Assembly: GCF_965222285.1 (NCBI RefSeq)
Contig: NZ_OZ244942.1
Span: forward strand, 372,001-436,000
Source: Tepidicaulis sp002389665
GTDB lineage: Bacteria; Pseudomonadota; Alphaproteobacteria; Parvibaculales; Parvibaculaceae
DNA length: 64,000 bases
Direction of reading: 5' to 3'
Every line of letters begins with the position of its first letter. Positions within the stretch are counted from its first letter, which is position 1. Below, piece by piece: positions 1 to 7,527 of this stretch. The notes below the pieces were generated by a model. That model had not been told where the DNA came from, ran no database searches, and saw nothing but the letters and a program-made list of their open reading frames with translations. The translations under genes and the position numbers were made by a program.

Positions 1-74
1 TCGATGGCCGCGACACCTTTCTGGTTGGTGCGGAAATGCCGCCCGAAGCGGCGCAGGGCAGATGCCATCATCAT
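1..74 (-). CDS. TadE-like minor pseudopilin (N-terminus only, cut by window edge)
   Basis: Only the first 24 codons are inside the window, read leftward from any of three consecutive ATG codons at 74, 71 and 68. An AGGAG ribosome site lies about 7 bases upstream. The visible peptide is a basic stretch followed by KGVAAIE, the same Gly-x4-Glu prepilin-peptidase motif seen in the TadE-like gene just upstream. The two genes are 28 bases apart on the same strand and probably form an operon. TadE/TadF proteins are minor pseudopilins that prime or tip the Flp pilus. Family assignment rests on this short stretch and the neighbourhood, so the exact subtype is open. Confidence 0.6.
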   Translation of the reverse strand, partial: MMMASALRRFGRHFRTNQKGVAAI

Positions 75-102
75 TGCGGGCTCCTTTGGCGTTTGCTTTC
101 CA

Positions 103-660
103 TCAGAAAGGTTCATTGCGGAAAGCCGTGCTCGTCAAAAGCAGGCGGCTGCCATTTTCAAGGTTCTGCAGCCCGATGCCGACGGGGCTTGAGACCGGCC
201 ACTCGTAATAGGCGCGCATAAGAACGATGTCCCCGGCGCTGCCCGGCTGGAACTGAAAGTTACCGGCCAGATTTCCGTCCATGATCGGGTCCGGGAAACT
301 CACATTGTTGAAACTGTCGAAGGTGCGCACGTCGATATGCAGATTGGCCATGCAATTGGGCAAAAAGTCGAGCCGGTCGCAAATATATTGTTCGATGCTT
401 TGCTGGGTCAGCGAGCCGTTCTGTGCCTGGCCCGTGCGGATCAGCCGGGCGGCATCCGTCGTTGCGCCTTCGATGGAGGCGGCGGCAAAGAAGATCGCGC
501 CGGTTTCCACCGTTGCATAAAGGATGAGGAAAAACGGCAGGCCGATCAGCGCGAATTCCACCGCCGCGCTGCCTTTCTTGTTCCGCCGGAAACGGGAAAG
601 AAAGGGGCGGCGCTTTTTGTCCGCGCTCACGGCCGGCATATGCTGGATGTCATCGGGCAT
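103..660 (-). CDS. TadE-family pilus assembly pseudopilin
   Basis: A 185-residue protein with a basic N-terminus (about residues 15-29), then KGSAAVE and a single hydrophobic segment of about 20 residues (roughly 36-57). Gly30 followed by Glu35 at the +5 position matches the prepilin-peptidase site of TadE/TadF pseudopilins, presumably cut by the CpaA encoded at 3834. The rest is a small periplasmic domain with one cysteine pair around residues 93-102, in the sequence CDRLDFLPNC. It probably sits with Flp in the pilus. It is transcribed divergently from the TadG-like gene at 950 and is followed by a second TadE-like gene. The start at 660 has only a weak GAG ribosome site; Met8 is an alternative. 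Confidence 0.85.
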   Translation of the reverse strand: MPDDIQHMPAVSADKKRRPFLSRFRRNKKGSAAVEFALIGLPFFLILYATVETGAIFFAAASIEGATTDAARLIRTGQAQNGSLTQQSIEQYICDRLDFLPNCMANLHIDVRTFDSFNNVSFPDPIMDGNLAGNFQFQPGSAGDIVLMRAYYEWPVSSPVGIGLQNLENGSRLLLTSTAFRNEPF

Positions 661-949
661 CGGTCAACTCTACTTGTGCCGCTTTGGCCGCGTGTTTCCT
701 TGAAACGCGCATGCCTCTTACCTGCCCCAAGTGTGCCTTCCTATCCTTACCAATTCATGGAGAAGATCTTAAAAAATCGAACGAGCACGCCTTGTCCGGC
801 GCAATGGCTGAGAGGACACCTTTTCCGTTTACGAAACATTATCCTTAATAAAGAGAAGCGCCTATTCTTTCGAATTCGGGCCGAACTCTTTAACAAGCAT
901 TAAGGCTGTTTCACGCACCATGGGGAACGTCTAACCACCAGGTGATGCC
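661..949. promoter_or_regulatory. Divergent promoter region between TadE-like and TadG-like genes
   Basis: This 289-base non-coding gap separates two divergently read pilus genes, so it should carry both promoters. Its right half is noticeably AT-rich. A palindromic TTAA-N6-TTAA lies at about 890-903, close to the TTAA-N7-TTAA spacing of CtrA boxes but one base short. No clear sigma-70 pair was identified. Confidence 0.4.
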
Positions 950-2485
950 GTGAGCAGTTCTGCGTTCCCATATGCCCGGCCCGTTAAGCGGCTGCGGCGT
1001 TTTTGCGCCACCTTCCGCAAGGCGACGCGCGGCAACGTCGCGATTATTTTCGCGCTGGCGCTGGTGCCAGTTCTCGCGGGGATTGCAGGCGCAATCGACT
1101 TTTCCCGCGCTTATATTGTGCGCGAGCGGCTGACAAGCGCGCTCGATGCCGCCGGTCTTGCCATCGGCTCGCTCCCCGAAGGGCTTTCCCAGGAAGAGTT
1201 GCAACTGCGTGCCGGCAAATTTTTCGACGCCAATTATCCCGCTTACGAGCTTGGCGTGCCCGGCGAGTTGCAGGTCACCGAAAGCGATGGGCACATCTAT
1301 CTGACGGCAAGCGCCAGCCTGCCGACGGCGCTACTGAATATTCTGGGGATCGACGAACTCGATATCGATGCGCAGGTGCGTATCGTGCGCGAGTCCTCCA
1401 AGATCGAGCTTGTGATGGTGCTGGACAATACCGGCTCCATGTCCGGCAGTAAGCTGAGAGCGCTGAAAACGTCTGCCGCCGAAATGATCAATATCCTTTT
1501 TGGCGACGAGGCGAATCCGGATCATGTGAAAGTGGGGCTCGTGCCTTTCGCCGCCGCGGTGAATGTGGGCTCGGACAAGATCAACTCGCCCTGGATCGAC
1601 CGCAATGCGCAGTCCAGCATTCACGGTGAAAACTTCGTGCCCGGCACGAATATCTTCGATCTTTATGATGACATAAGGAACCGGAGCTGGAACGGCTGCC
1701 TGGAAACGCGCCCTGCGCCTTTGGATGAAACGGATGCAACGCCCGTGGCCGTAGACGGCGATACGCTCTTCGTGCCTTGGTTTGCCCCCGATGAGCCCGA
1801 CCGGGACAGCTGGTGGGATCCGAACTATCCGAACAATTATCTCGACGACGAAAATAATGGCACGCCGGAACAGCGCCAGGCTTCTATAGGCAAATATAAC
1901 AATGCCTGGGTGAGTTCTTCGTCGCGCGGTCCGCAGAACGGTTGCAATGTGCGCACCATCACGCCGCTCACCAATGACAAGAATCGGCTTCTGGCCGAAA
2001 TCGATGACATGATTGCCGATGGCATGACCCATATCCCGCTCGGCCTTGCCTGGGGCTGGCGCGTCATCTCGCCGACCTCGCCCTATACGGAAGGGGCGGC
2101 CTATACCAACCGCGACTACAAGAAGGCGATCATCCTTCTGACCGACGGGGAGAACACGATCCCGGGCCAGGGCTGGGGCAATATCAACGGCTCGAGCTAT
2201 ACCGCCTATGGGTATCTGTCCAAACAGCGGCTGGGGACGTCGAGCTCTTCGCAGGCCGAGGCCGAGCTCGACGCGAAGACGCTGCGCATCTGTAACAATG
2301 TGAAGCAGGCCAATATCCGCCTCTACACGATTACCTTCCAGGTGAGCTCATCCAGCACGCGCAACATGATGCGGTCTTGCGCGACGAGCCCGGCCATGTA
2401 TTACGACTCGCCCAGCATCTCGACCCTGCAGGAAGTCTTCCAGCAGATTGCAGGCGAGCTCAATGCGCTGCGGATCGCCGAATAA
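950..2485 (+). CDS. TadG-like pilus assembly protein with von Willebrand A domain
   Basis: A 511-residue protein. A basic N-terminus (residues about 11-27) precedes a transmembrane segment (about 29-50). This resembles a TadE-type N-terminus, but the +5 Glu of pseudopilins is Ile here. A TadE/G-like region follows, then a von Willebrand factor A domain from about residue 150. The metal-binding (MIDAS) motif DNTGSMS begins at Asp159. TadG proteins are membrane-anchored and have a large periplasmic part; in the Tad system they act with TadE/TadF. The start is GTG at 950. A hairpin terminator directly follows the gene. The middle (residues about 220-330) is rich in Asp, Asn and Trp and may bind calcium; that is inference. 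Confidence 0.85.
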   Translation: MSSSAFPYARPVKRLRRFCATFRKATRGNVAIIFALALVPVLAGIAGAIDFSRAYIVRERLTSALDAAGLAIGSLPEGLSQEELQLRAGKFFDANYPAYELGVPGELQVTESDGHIYLTASASLPTALLNILGIDELDIDAQVRIVRESSKIELVMVLDNTGSMSGSKLRALKTSAAEMINILFGDEANPDHVKVGLVPFAAAVNVGSDKINSPWIDRNAQSSIHGENFVPGTNIFDLYDDIRNRSWNGCLETRPAPLDETDATPVAVDGDTLFVPWFAPDEPDRDSWWDPNYPNNYLDDENNGTPEQRQASIGKYNNAWVSSSSRGPQNGCNVRTITPLTNDKNRLLAEIDDMIADGMTHIPLGLAWGWRVISPTSPYTEGAAYTNRDYKKAIILLTDGENTIPGQGWGNINGSSYTAYGYLSKQRLGTSSSSQAEAELDAKTLRICNNVKQANIRLYTITFQVSSSSTRNMMRSCATSPAMYYDSPSISTLQEVFQQIAGELNALRIAE

Positions 2486-2508
2486 GACAAAGCTGAAATA
2501 CGCATAAG

Positions 2509-2543
2509 AAAAAGGCCGCCCGGAAGAGCGGCCTTTTGTTTTT
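2509..2543 (+). terminator. Intrinsic terminator after the TadG-like gene
   Basis: The arms AAAAGGCCGC and GCGGCCTTTT pair across a short loop and are followed by a T-rich run (TTTTGTTTTTC). The hairpin lies 24 bases after the TadG-like stop. The A-run on the other side could also terminate the leftward gene that ends at 2573. Confidence 0.85.
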
Positions 2544-2572
2544 CGGATCTGCTTCCTTGAAAAGCGGAATGC

Positions 2573-3073
2573 TTAGTTGCCGCCGGCAGGCGGGGCGCCG
2601 CCATTGGCGACGGAATCGATATAGCCCGTATGCGCTGTGGTGTTCTTCATCTGCGCATCGAACTCTTCTTGCGCGTCATTGGGATCGAGCACCCGCTCGC
2701 AGCGCGGCGTGCAGTTGAAGCTGCGCTGGGCGCGCCCGGCATTCAGCGTTACGATACCGCCCGCATTCACCACATTGACGTCCATGTCGAGAATGATCTC
2801 GCCGGCCGGATCGACCGCGATCATGTTCGTGCGCCCGTAGGTGCGCCCGAGGATGAAGACCCGCTCGTGGCTGTCCACCGTCACATTGGCGACGGCCGGA
2901 TTACCGACGATGATCGTCTCGGCGGCGCGGGGCAGTTTGAAGGGTTTCGTCTGGTTCACTTCCACATCGATCGACGCGGCCAGCGAAACGCCGGCCTGCA
3001 TCAGGCTCAGGGAGAGTGCCAATGCGCCAGCCGCAGCTTTGGCGGTGGCGGAACGGGCCTGGCGGAGCGTCAT
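2573..3073 (-). CDS. Stand-alone CpaC/RcpA N-terminal-domain protein, exported
   Basis: A 166-residue protein with a signal peptide (basic start, then a hydrophobic run ending in SLAAS). Mature residues about 30-105 match the pilus/flagellum assembly N-terminal domain that precedes the secretin barrel in CpaC: the pattern KPFKLPRAAETIIVGNP is followed by an ILGRTYGRTN loop. There is no BON or secretin region, so it cannot form a channel alone. The tail carries CTPRC, possibly a disulfide, and a Gly/Pro end. It may dock onto the CpaC secretin or act in the periplasm. Met at 3073 has a GGAAGGAAG ribosome site; an in-frame Met at 3133 has an even better AGGAGG and would add 20 residues. It faces the Flp pilin across an AT-rich gap. 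Confidence 0.8.
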   Translation of the reverse strand: MTLRQARSATAKAAAGALALSLSLMQAGVSLAASIDVEVNQTKPFKLPRAAETIIVGNPAVANVTVDSHERVFILGRTYGRTNMIAVDPAGEIILDMDVNVVNAGGIVTLNAGRAQRSFNCTPRCERVLDPNDAQEEFDAQMKNTTAHTGYIDSVANGGAPPAGGN

Positions 3074-3477
3074 GAAAGCTTCCTTCCGATCAAAATGATC
3101 CATCGATTGCAGAAAGAATAAAGGGGAAACCATAAACGCCCTCCTAATGCACAGGCGGTGGCGGGGGCTTTCGCGGCGTTTTTTGCATTTTTCGGGACAG
3201 GCCTCGATGTCTTCGCATTAACCGGATTTGTTCTATGCTGTATCGAAGTATTAACCAGTCTTCTTTATCAGTATTTTAAATAGCCGCAATTCAATGGAAT
3301 TTTAATCACAAAAACTTGCAAGTAATAGATCTGCAAAAAAGAGCTTAGTGAAGAATAGAACAAGTTTTTTAACGGGGTAGTAAGCAGGCTCTGGCTAGAT
3401 TGGGGCGAGTTCACGGGGGGTGTAGTGACAAGTACCCGTGAGCTGGTGCTGTCCAGTTAAGAGTAAGGAGGCTTGTA
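3074..3477. promoter_or_regulatory. AT-rich control region between CpaC-N protein and Flp pilin
   Basis: No gene is apparent in this gap, apart from the possible 5' extension of the leftward gene to 3133. Positions 3230-3380 are much richer in A+T than the rest of the window. TTAACC half-sites lie at 3218 and 3251. TTAA-N7-GTAAG lies at 3369-3384, about 100 bases before the pilin start and close to the CtrA box TTAA-N7-TTAAC. A strong AAGGAGG ribosome site lies 6-12 bases before the pilin ATG. CtrA control is inferred by analogy with Caulobacter pilA. Confidence 0.45.
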
Positions 3478-3651
3478 ATGAGCCAGTTCGTGACGAAGTT
3501 TTTCAAAGATGAGTCGGGTGCAACCGCCATCGAGTACAGCTTGCTTGCAGCCGGCATGGCCGTGGCCGTGATTGCTGCCGTGGGCGCTTTCGGTGACTCG
3601 CTCGCAACGTTCTTCGGCCAGATCGCCGGTAAGCTTCAGCTTGCTGAATAA
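3478..3651 (+). CDS. flp: Flp/PilA type IVb pilin
   Basis: A 57-residue prepilin, the usual size for Flp pilins. A short charged leader (FKDESG) ends at Gly14. The mature form begins ATAIEY, with the diagnostic Glu-Tyr pair at +5/+6, followed by a hydrophobic helix of about 20 residues. Cleavage after Gly14 by CpaA and polymerisation into thin adhesive pili are established for this family. It has the strongest ribosome site in the locus (AAGGAGG, about 7 bases spacing) and its own terminator. Together these suggest a highly expressed single-gene transcript separate from the assembly genes that follow. Confidence 0.95.
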   Translation: MSQFVTKFFKDESGATAIEYSLLAAGMAVAVIAAVGAFGDSLATFFGQIAGKLQLAE

Positions 3652-3676
3652 GATCGGTCGCAGTGCGACAATGAAG

Positions 3677-3706
3677 ACCGGCCGCCTTTGCGCGGCCGGT
3701 TTTTTT
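3677..3706 (+). terminator. Intrinsic terminator after flp
   Basis: ACCGGCCGC and GCGGCCGGT form a perfect 9-bp stem followed by seven T residues. It lies 25 bases after the pilin stop. It should uncouple abundant pilin mRNA from the cpa assembly genes. Confidence 0.92.
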
Positions 3707-3833
3707 ATGTCTCGCGAAGGGGCCGGGCGCGCCAGGCGGTGTTTACCCGGTCTTTACGCCGTTTCGTCATGCTTGGGGCCTGCTCTTCTTGGGCGAACCC
3801 ATTGATTTAGCGTGTCCTTTTCGGAAATTCGTG

Positions 3834-4331
3834 ATGGAACACCTGCTTTTGCTGATCTTTCCCGCCGCCATGGTGCTGGCCGCCGTGCTCGATATCGGCA
3901 CGCTGACCATCCCCAACCGGCTGACCGGTGCGCTGGCGCTGGCTTTTGTGCCTGCCGCGCTTTTCATGGGTATGGGCTGGGGCGAGCTCGGGCTGCATCT
4001 GGCGGTCGGCGCGGGCGTGCTCTTGATCGGCATGGCGCTTTTTGCAGGTGGCTATATGGGCGGGGGGGACGCCAAGCTCATGGCCGCCGCGGCCCTTTGG
4101 ATCGAATGGCAGAGCCTTGCCGCCTTCGCGCTGACGGCGGCGCTCGCAGGCGCGGTGCTCGGCGTTTCGCTCTGGCTCTTCCGGTCTTTCCCGCTGCCGG
4201 TCTTCCTCGCGCAGCAGGGCTGGGTGATGCGGCTGCATGACAAGGATGAGGGGATCCCTTACGCCGTGGCGCTCTGTGCCGGGGCGCTTCTGGTCTTCCC
4301 CGAAACCCGGTGGATTGCGCTGGCTGTTTAG
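3834..4331 (+). CDS. cpaA: Prepilin peptidase CpaA (A24 aspartic protease)
   Basis: A polytopic membrane protein of 165 residues, the short CpaA form that lacks the N-methyltransferase domain of PilD. The two catalytic aspartates of the A24 family are present: Asp20 in the LDIGTLTIPNR segment and Asp79 in GGGDAK. It cleaves the Flp leader and probably the TadE-like pseudopilins. ATG at 3834 is chosen because it starts just before the first membrane helix. An upstream in-frame TTG at 3789 would add an atypical soluble leader. It is the first gene after the pilin terminator and about 140 bases before cpaB. Confidence 0.93.
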   Translation: MEHLLLLIFPAAMVLAAVLDIGTLTIPNRLTGALALAFVPAALFMGMGWGELGLHLAVGAGVLLIGMALFAGGYMGGGDAKLMAAAALWIEWQSLAAFALTAALAGAVLGVSLWLFRSFPLPVFLAQQGWVMRLHDKDEGIPYAVALCAGALLVFPETRWIALAV

Positions 4332-4474
4332 GAAAATCCGGTCCCAAGGGCGGGCGAAAGCTGCAAATTGGGACAGAAGGGCCGAATTTGCAGGCGGAAA
4401 TTAACGTTAAATTGATTGAAAACCGCTTGGATAGGGTGAGATCGCAAAGGGCCTCCCTTGAGGCCGGATGAAGG

Positions 4475-5317
4475 ATGGGGCAAGTGAACGCGGTACGGAT
4501 AGGCATTTTGGCAGTAGCGTTGGTCGCGGCAATCGCCGCCGCCTTCCTGGTGCGCGCCCTGATTTCCTCGGAACCCTCCCAGAAAAATGCGGAGCTGAAA
4601 GTCGTCGAAGCGCCGAGCACGGAAGTTCTCGTGGCAGGCGATGATATCGAGCTCGGCCACCGGATGGGCCGCTCGGATCTGCGCTGGCAGAAATGGCCGC
4701 TGGATGCGGTGGCGGGCGCTTATGTGACGCGCGATGCGGAGCCGAACGCGCTCGACACTTATGCCGGCACCATCGCCCGCGCGCCGCTTCTTGAAGGCGA
4801 GCCCGTGACGTCCGGCAAGCTCGTAAGCTTTGAAAATGCCGGCTTCATGTCGGCGCTGATTTCGCCGGGCCTGCGCGCTGTCTCTCTGCCCATTTCGCCG
4901 GAAACGAGCGCGGGCGGCTTTATTCTGCCTAACGACCGGGTGGATGTGATCATGACCGCCCAGCGCCGCAACGAGCGCACGGGCGAGGCGCAATATTCCA
5001 GCGAAACGCTGCTCAACAATATCCGCGTTCTGGCCATCGACCAGACCTTCCGCGAGCTTGAGGGCGAGCAGGTGGTGGTTGGTAAGACGGCGACCTTGGA
5101 AATGACTCCGGCCGACGCGGAAACCTTCGCCCTTGCTCAGCAGCGCGGCCAGGTTTCCCTGTCCTTGCGCAGCCTCGCCGATTCCAACCCGCAGCTCATC
5201 GGCGCGCAAAACGATCTGCGCGGCAACAAGAAGCCGCGGGCAGCCTCAGGCGCCGTCAATGTTATCCGCTATGGCCGGGCAACCTCTGTACAGCCCAATT
5301 CCTCGGGGGCGCGGTAA
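4475..5317 (+). CDS. cpaB: Flp pilus assembly protein CpaB (SAF domain)
   Basis: 280 residues. One N-terminal membrane anchor (about residues 8-28) is followed by a SAF-type domain (about 48-115) and the RcpC/CpaB region, with the segment ISPGLRAVSLPIS and an RVDVI strand typical of the family. RcpC/CpaB proteins sit in the periplasm next to the secretin and are needed for a stable pilus channel. Its stop codon directly abuts the cpaC start, so the two are probably translated together. GTG at 4484 is a possible alternative start. The C-terminal tail is short and basic. Confidence 0.92.
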   Translation: MGQVNAVRIGILAVALVAAIAAAFLVRALISSEPSQKNAELKVVEAPSTEVLVAGDDIELGHRMGRSDLRWQKWPLDAVAGAYVTRDAEPNALDTYAGTIARAPLLEGEPVTSGKLVSFENAGFMSALISPGLRAVSLPISPETSAGGFILPNDRVDVIMTAQRRNERTGEAQYSSETLLNNIRVLAIDQTFRELEGEQVVVGKTATLEMTPADAETFALAQQRGQVSLSLRSLADSNPQLIGAQNDLRGNKKPRAASGAVNVIRYGRATSVQPNSSGAR

Positions 5318-6826
5318 ATGATGTCTCTTAAGTTCATGCATATGGCGCTGCGCTCTCTGGCGGTTCTGGCAACCGCATTGGTGCTGTCCGCTTCCCAGGA
5401 TGTGGGCCGCGCGATTGCCGCGCCCGACGCGCAATTGGTAAAAATCGATGCCGGCGGTCTCGGCCCTCAGGCCCGCCGCCTTGTGCTGCCGCTTCATAAA
5501 GCTGCCATCGTCGAATTGCCGGTCGGCGCACGCGATGTGCTCGTCTCCAACCCCGCCGTGGTCGATGCCGTCGTGCGCACGCCGAAGCGGACCTATCTCA
5601 TCGGCATGGAAACGGGGCAGACCAACGCCTTCTTCTTCGATGGTAAGGGCGACCAGATCCTCAATCTTGAAATCGTCGTCGAACGGGATGTGAAGAACCT
5701 TTCGAATGCGCTGGAAAAATACCTGCCGAGCGCCCGTATCAAGGTCGAGGCGATCAATAATCACATTGTGCTTTCGGGTTCCGTGCCGAACGCTTCTCAA
5801 TCGTCCCAGGCGCGCGAAATCGCCGCCCGTTTCGTCGGCGATGAAAAGAACGTGCTGAACATGCTCGCCATCGAATCGAAAGAGCAGGTCATGCTCAAGG
5901 TGACGGTGGCGGAGATGCAGCGCACGCTTATCAAGCAGCTCGGCATCGATGTGACCTCGCAGGTCGAGCTCGGCGATCTTCTTTTGAGCTGGGCGACGCA
6001 GAACAACTTCTCCCTGCAGGGCCAGTCGCTTGGCGGCCTGACCTCGACGCCGCCCGGCCTTTCGCCGACCGGCGCCTCCGACGGCGGGGCGACATTCGAC
6101 AGCTATCTCGTGCAGCTTGGCTTGCAGGCGCTGGAACGCGCCGGTCTCCTGCGCACATTGGCTGAACCGACCCTGACGGCGATTTCCGGTGAAAGCGCGA
6201 AGTTTCTTGCGGGCGGTGAGTTTCCGGTGCCCACCTCGCGCGACCGCGACGGCAATATTACGCTCGAGTTTAAGCCCTTCGGTGTCGGCCTCGGTTTCAC
6301 GCCGGTGGTTCTGAGCGAAGGCCGGATCAGCATGAAGATTTCCACCGAAGTCAGCGAGCTGACCTCGGAAGGCGCCTTCGTCTCGCAAGGCGGCACGGTG
6401 ACGGATGAAGACGGCAACGTCATTCAGGTGCAGGGCGTTACCATTCCAGCGCTGCGTGTGCGCCGCGCGGAAACGACGATGGAACTGCCGAGCGGCGGCT
6501 CGCTCGTCATGGCCGGCCTGATTTCCGAAAGCACCCGCCAGAACCTCGACGGCGTGCCAGGCGTTAAGGACGTGCCGGTGCTCGGCACGCTTTTCCGCAG
6601 CCGCGACTATCTGAACAACGAAACCGAGCTTGTGGTGATCGTGACGCCCTATCTCGTCGATGCAACGAGCCGCGACAAGCTCGCCCTGCCGACGGACGGG
6701 TTCACGCCTGCCTCCGACGCCGACACGATCCTGATGGGCCGCCTCAATGCGACCTACGGTGTGGAAGGGGCGGAAGGCGTGAGCGAAGGCAAGCTTGAGG
6801 GGCCGGTCGGCTTCGTGCTGGATTAG
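5318..6826 (+). CDS. cpaC: Outer-membrane secretin CpaC of the Flp pilus
   Basis: 502 residues with a signal peptide (about residues 1-34). An N-terminal pilus-assembly domain (about 40-125) is followed by a BON-like module (about 130-190) and the secretin barrel (about 270-450). Secretin hallmarks are visible: LAEPTLTAISGESAKFLAGG in the middle, and VPVLGTLFRS followed by ELVVIVTPYLV near the end. It forms the ring through which the pilus crosses the outer membrane. The start abuts the cpaB stop; Met2 is equally possible. A second, separate copy of the N-terminal domain is encoded at 2573-3073. Confidence 0.95.
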   Translation: MMSLKFMHMALRSLAVLATALVLSASQDVGRAIAAPDAQLVKIDAGGLGPQARRLVLPLHKAAIVELPVGARDVLVSNPAVVDAVVRTPKRTYLIGMETGQTNAFFFDGKGDQILNLEIVVERDVKNLSNALEKYLPSARIKVEAINNHIVLSGSVPNASQSSQAREIAARFVGDEKNVLNMLAIESKEQVMLKVTVAEMQRTLIKQLGIDVTSQVELGDLLLSWATQNNFSLQGQSLGGLTSTPPGLSPTGASDGGATFDSYLVQLGLQALERAGLLRTLAEPTLTAISGESAKFLAGGEFPVPTSRDRDGNITLEFKPFGVGLGFTPVVLSEGRISMKISTEVSELTSEGAFVSQGGTVTDEDGNVIQVQGVTIPALRVRRAETTMELPSGGSLVMAGLISESTRQNLDGVPGVKDVPVLGTLFRSRDYLNNETELVVIVTPYLVDATSRDKLALPTDGFTPASDADTILMGRLNATYGVEGAEGVSEGKLEGPVGFVLD

Positions 6827-6837
6827 GAATGATCGCG

Positions 6838-7515
6838 ATGATGAAACAGCTTACCGGTGCGCTTCTTCTGCCGCTTCTTCTGGCGGCCTGCGGCGGCTTT
6901 AACGGTGTCGAGCAGGCGCAATATGATGCCGCGCGGCGCCATCCCATTGCCGTCGATCCGCAGATCATGACTTTCGAAATTCCCGCGGCTCCCGACAAGA
7001 TCGCGCTGACACTGGATGACAAGGCGGCACTGCGCGCGCTTGCCCGCGCCTATAAGGAGCGCGGCCATGGCTCGCTGAATATCGCAGCGCCTTCAGGCTC
7101 GCCCAATACCGGCGTGGCGCTCAATCTTTCCTCCGAGATCGACAAGGTGCTGCATGAAGAAGGTCTGGCTCATAGCGATATCAGCCATGGCACCTACCGC
7201 GCCTCTGCTGCGAACAGCGCCGCGCCGCTGATCCTTTCCTACCGGCGTTATGTGGCAACGCCCAGCCCCTGCGGGAACTGGAGCGATTATGCCTATAACC
7301 CCAAAAACGTGACCTCGGCCAATCTGGGCTGCGCGACGCAGAGCAATATGGCAGCCATTCTGGCAGACCCGGCGGACCTCAAAGGCCCGCGCGGCACGAG
7401 CCCGGCTTATGCGCCGCGCCGCGACGAGGTGCTGGAGAAATACCGCAAGGGCGAAAGCACGGCGACCGAGCGCGTGGAAGAAGAATCCGGCGCCGTCAGC
7501 GAAGTTTCGAAATAA
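6838..7515 (+). CDS. cpaD: Pilus assembly lipoprotein CpaD
   Basis: A lipoprotein of about 225 residues with lipobox LLAAC (lipidated Cys18 from this start). CpaD family marks are clear: ILSYRRYV, PCGNWS, and NLGCATQSNMAAI followed by ADPADLKGPR. CpaD/TadA-associated lipoproteins help place or stabilise the secretin in the outer membrane. The start at 6838 places the AGGA at 6825-6828 at normal spacing. The upstream in-frame ATG at 6829 lies directly on that site and is less likely. The C-terminal 25 residues are Glu/Ser-rich and probably disordered. Confidence 0.93.
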   Translation: MMKQLTGALLLPLLLAACGGFNGVEQAQYDAARRHPIAVDPQIMTFEIPAAPDKIALTLDDKAALRALARAYKERGHGSLNIAAPSGSPNTGVALNLSSEIDKVLHEEGLAHSDISHGTYRASAANSAAPLILSYRRYVATPSPCGNWSDYAYNPKNVTSANLGCATQSNMAAILADPADLKGPRGTSPAYAPRRDEVLEKYRKGESTATERVEEESGAVSEVSK

Positions 7516-7527
7516 GGGCGAAGAGAG

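Noticed and set aside
890..903. TTAA-N6-TTAA as a CtrA box
   Set aside because: Spacing is one base short of the known N7 motif, so it is not called as a site.
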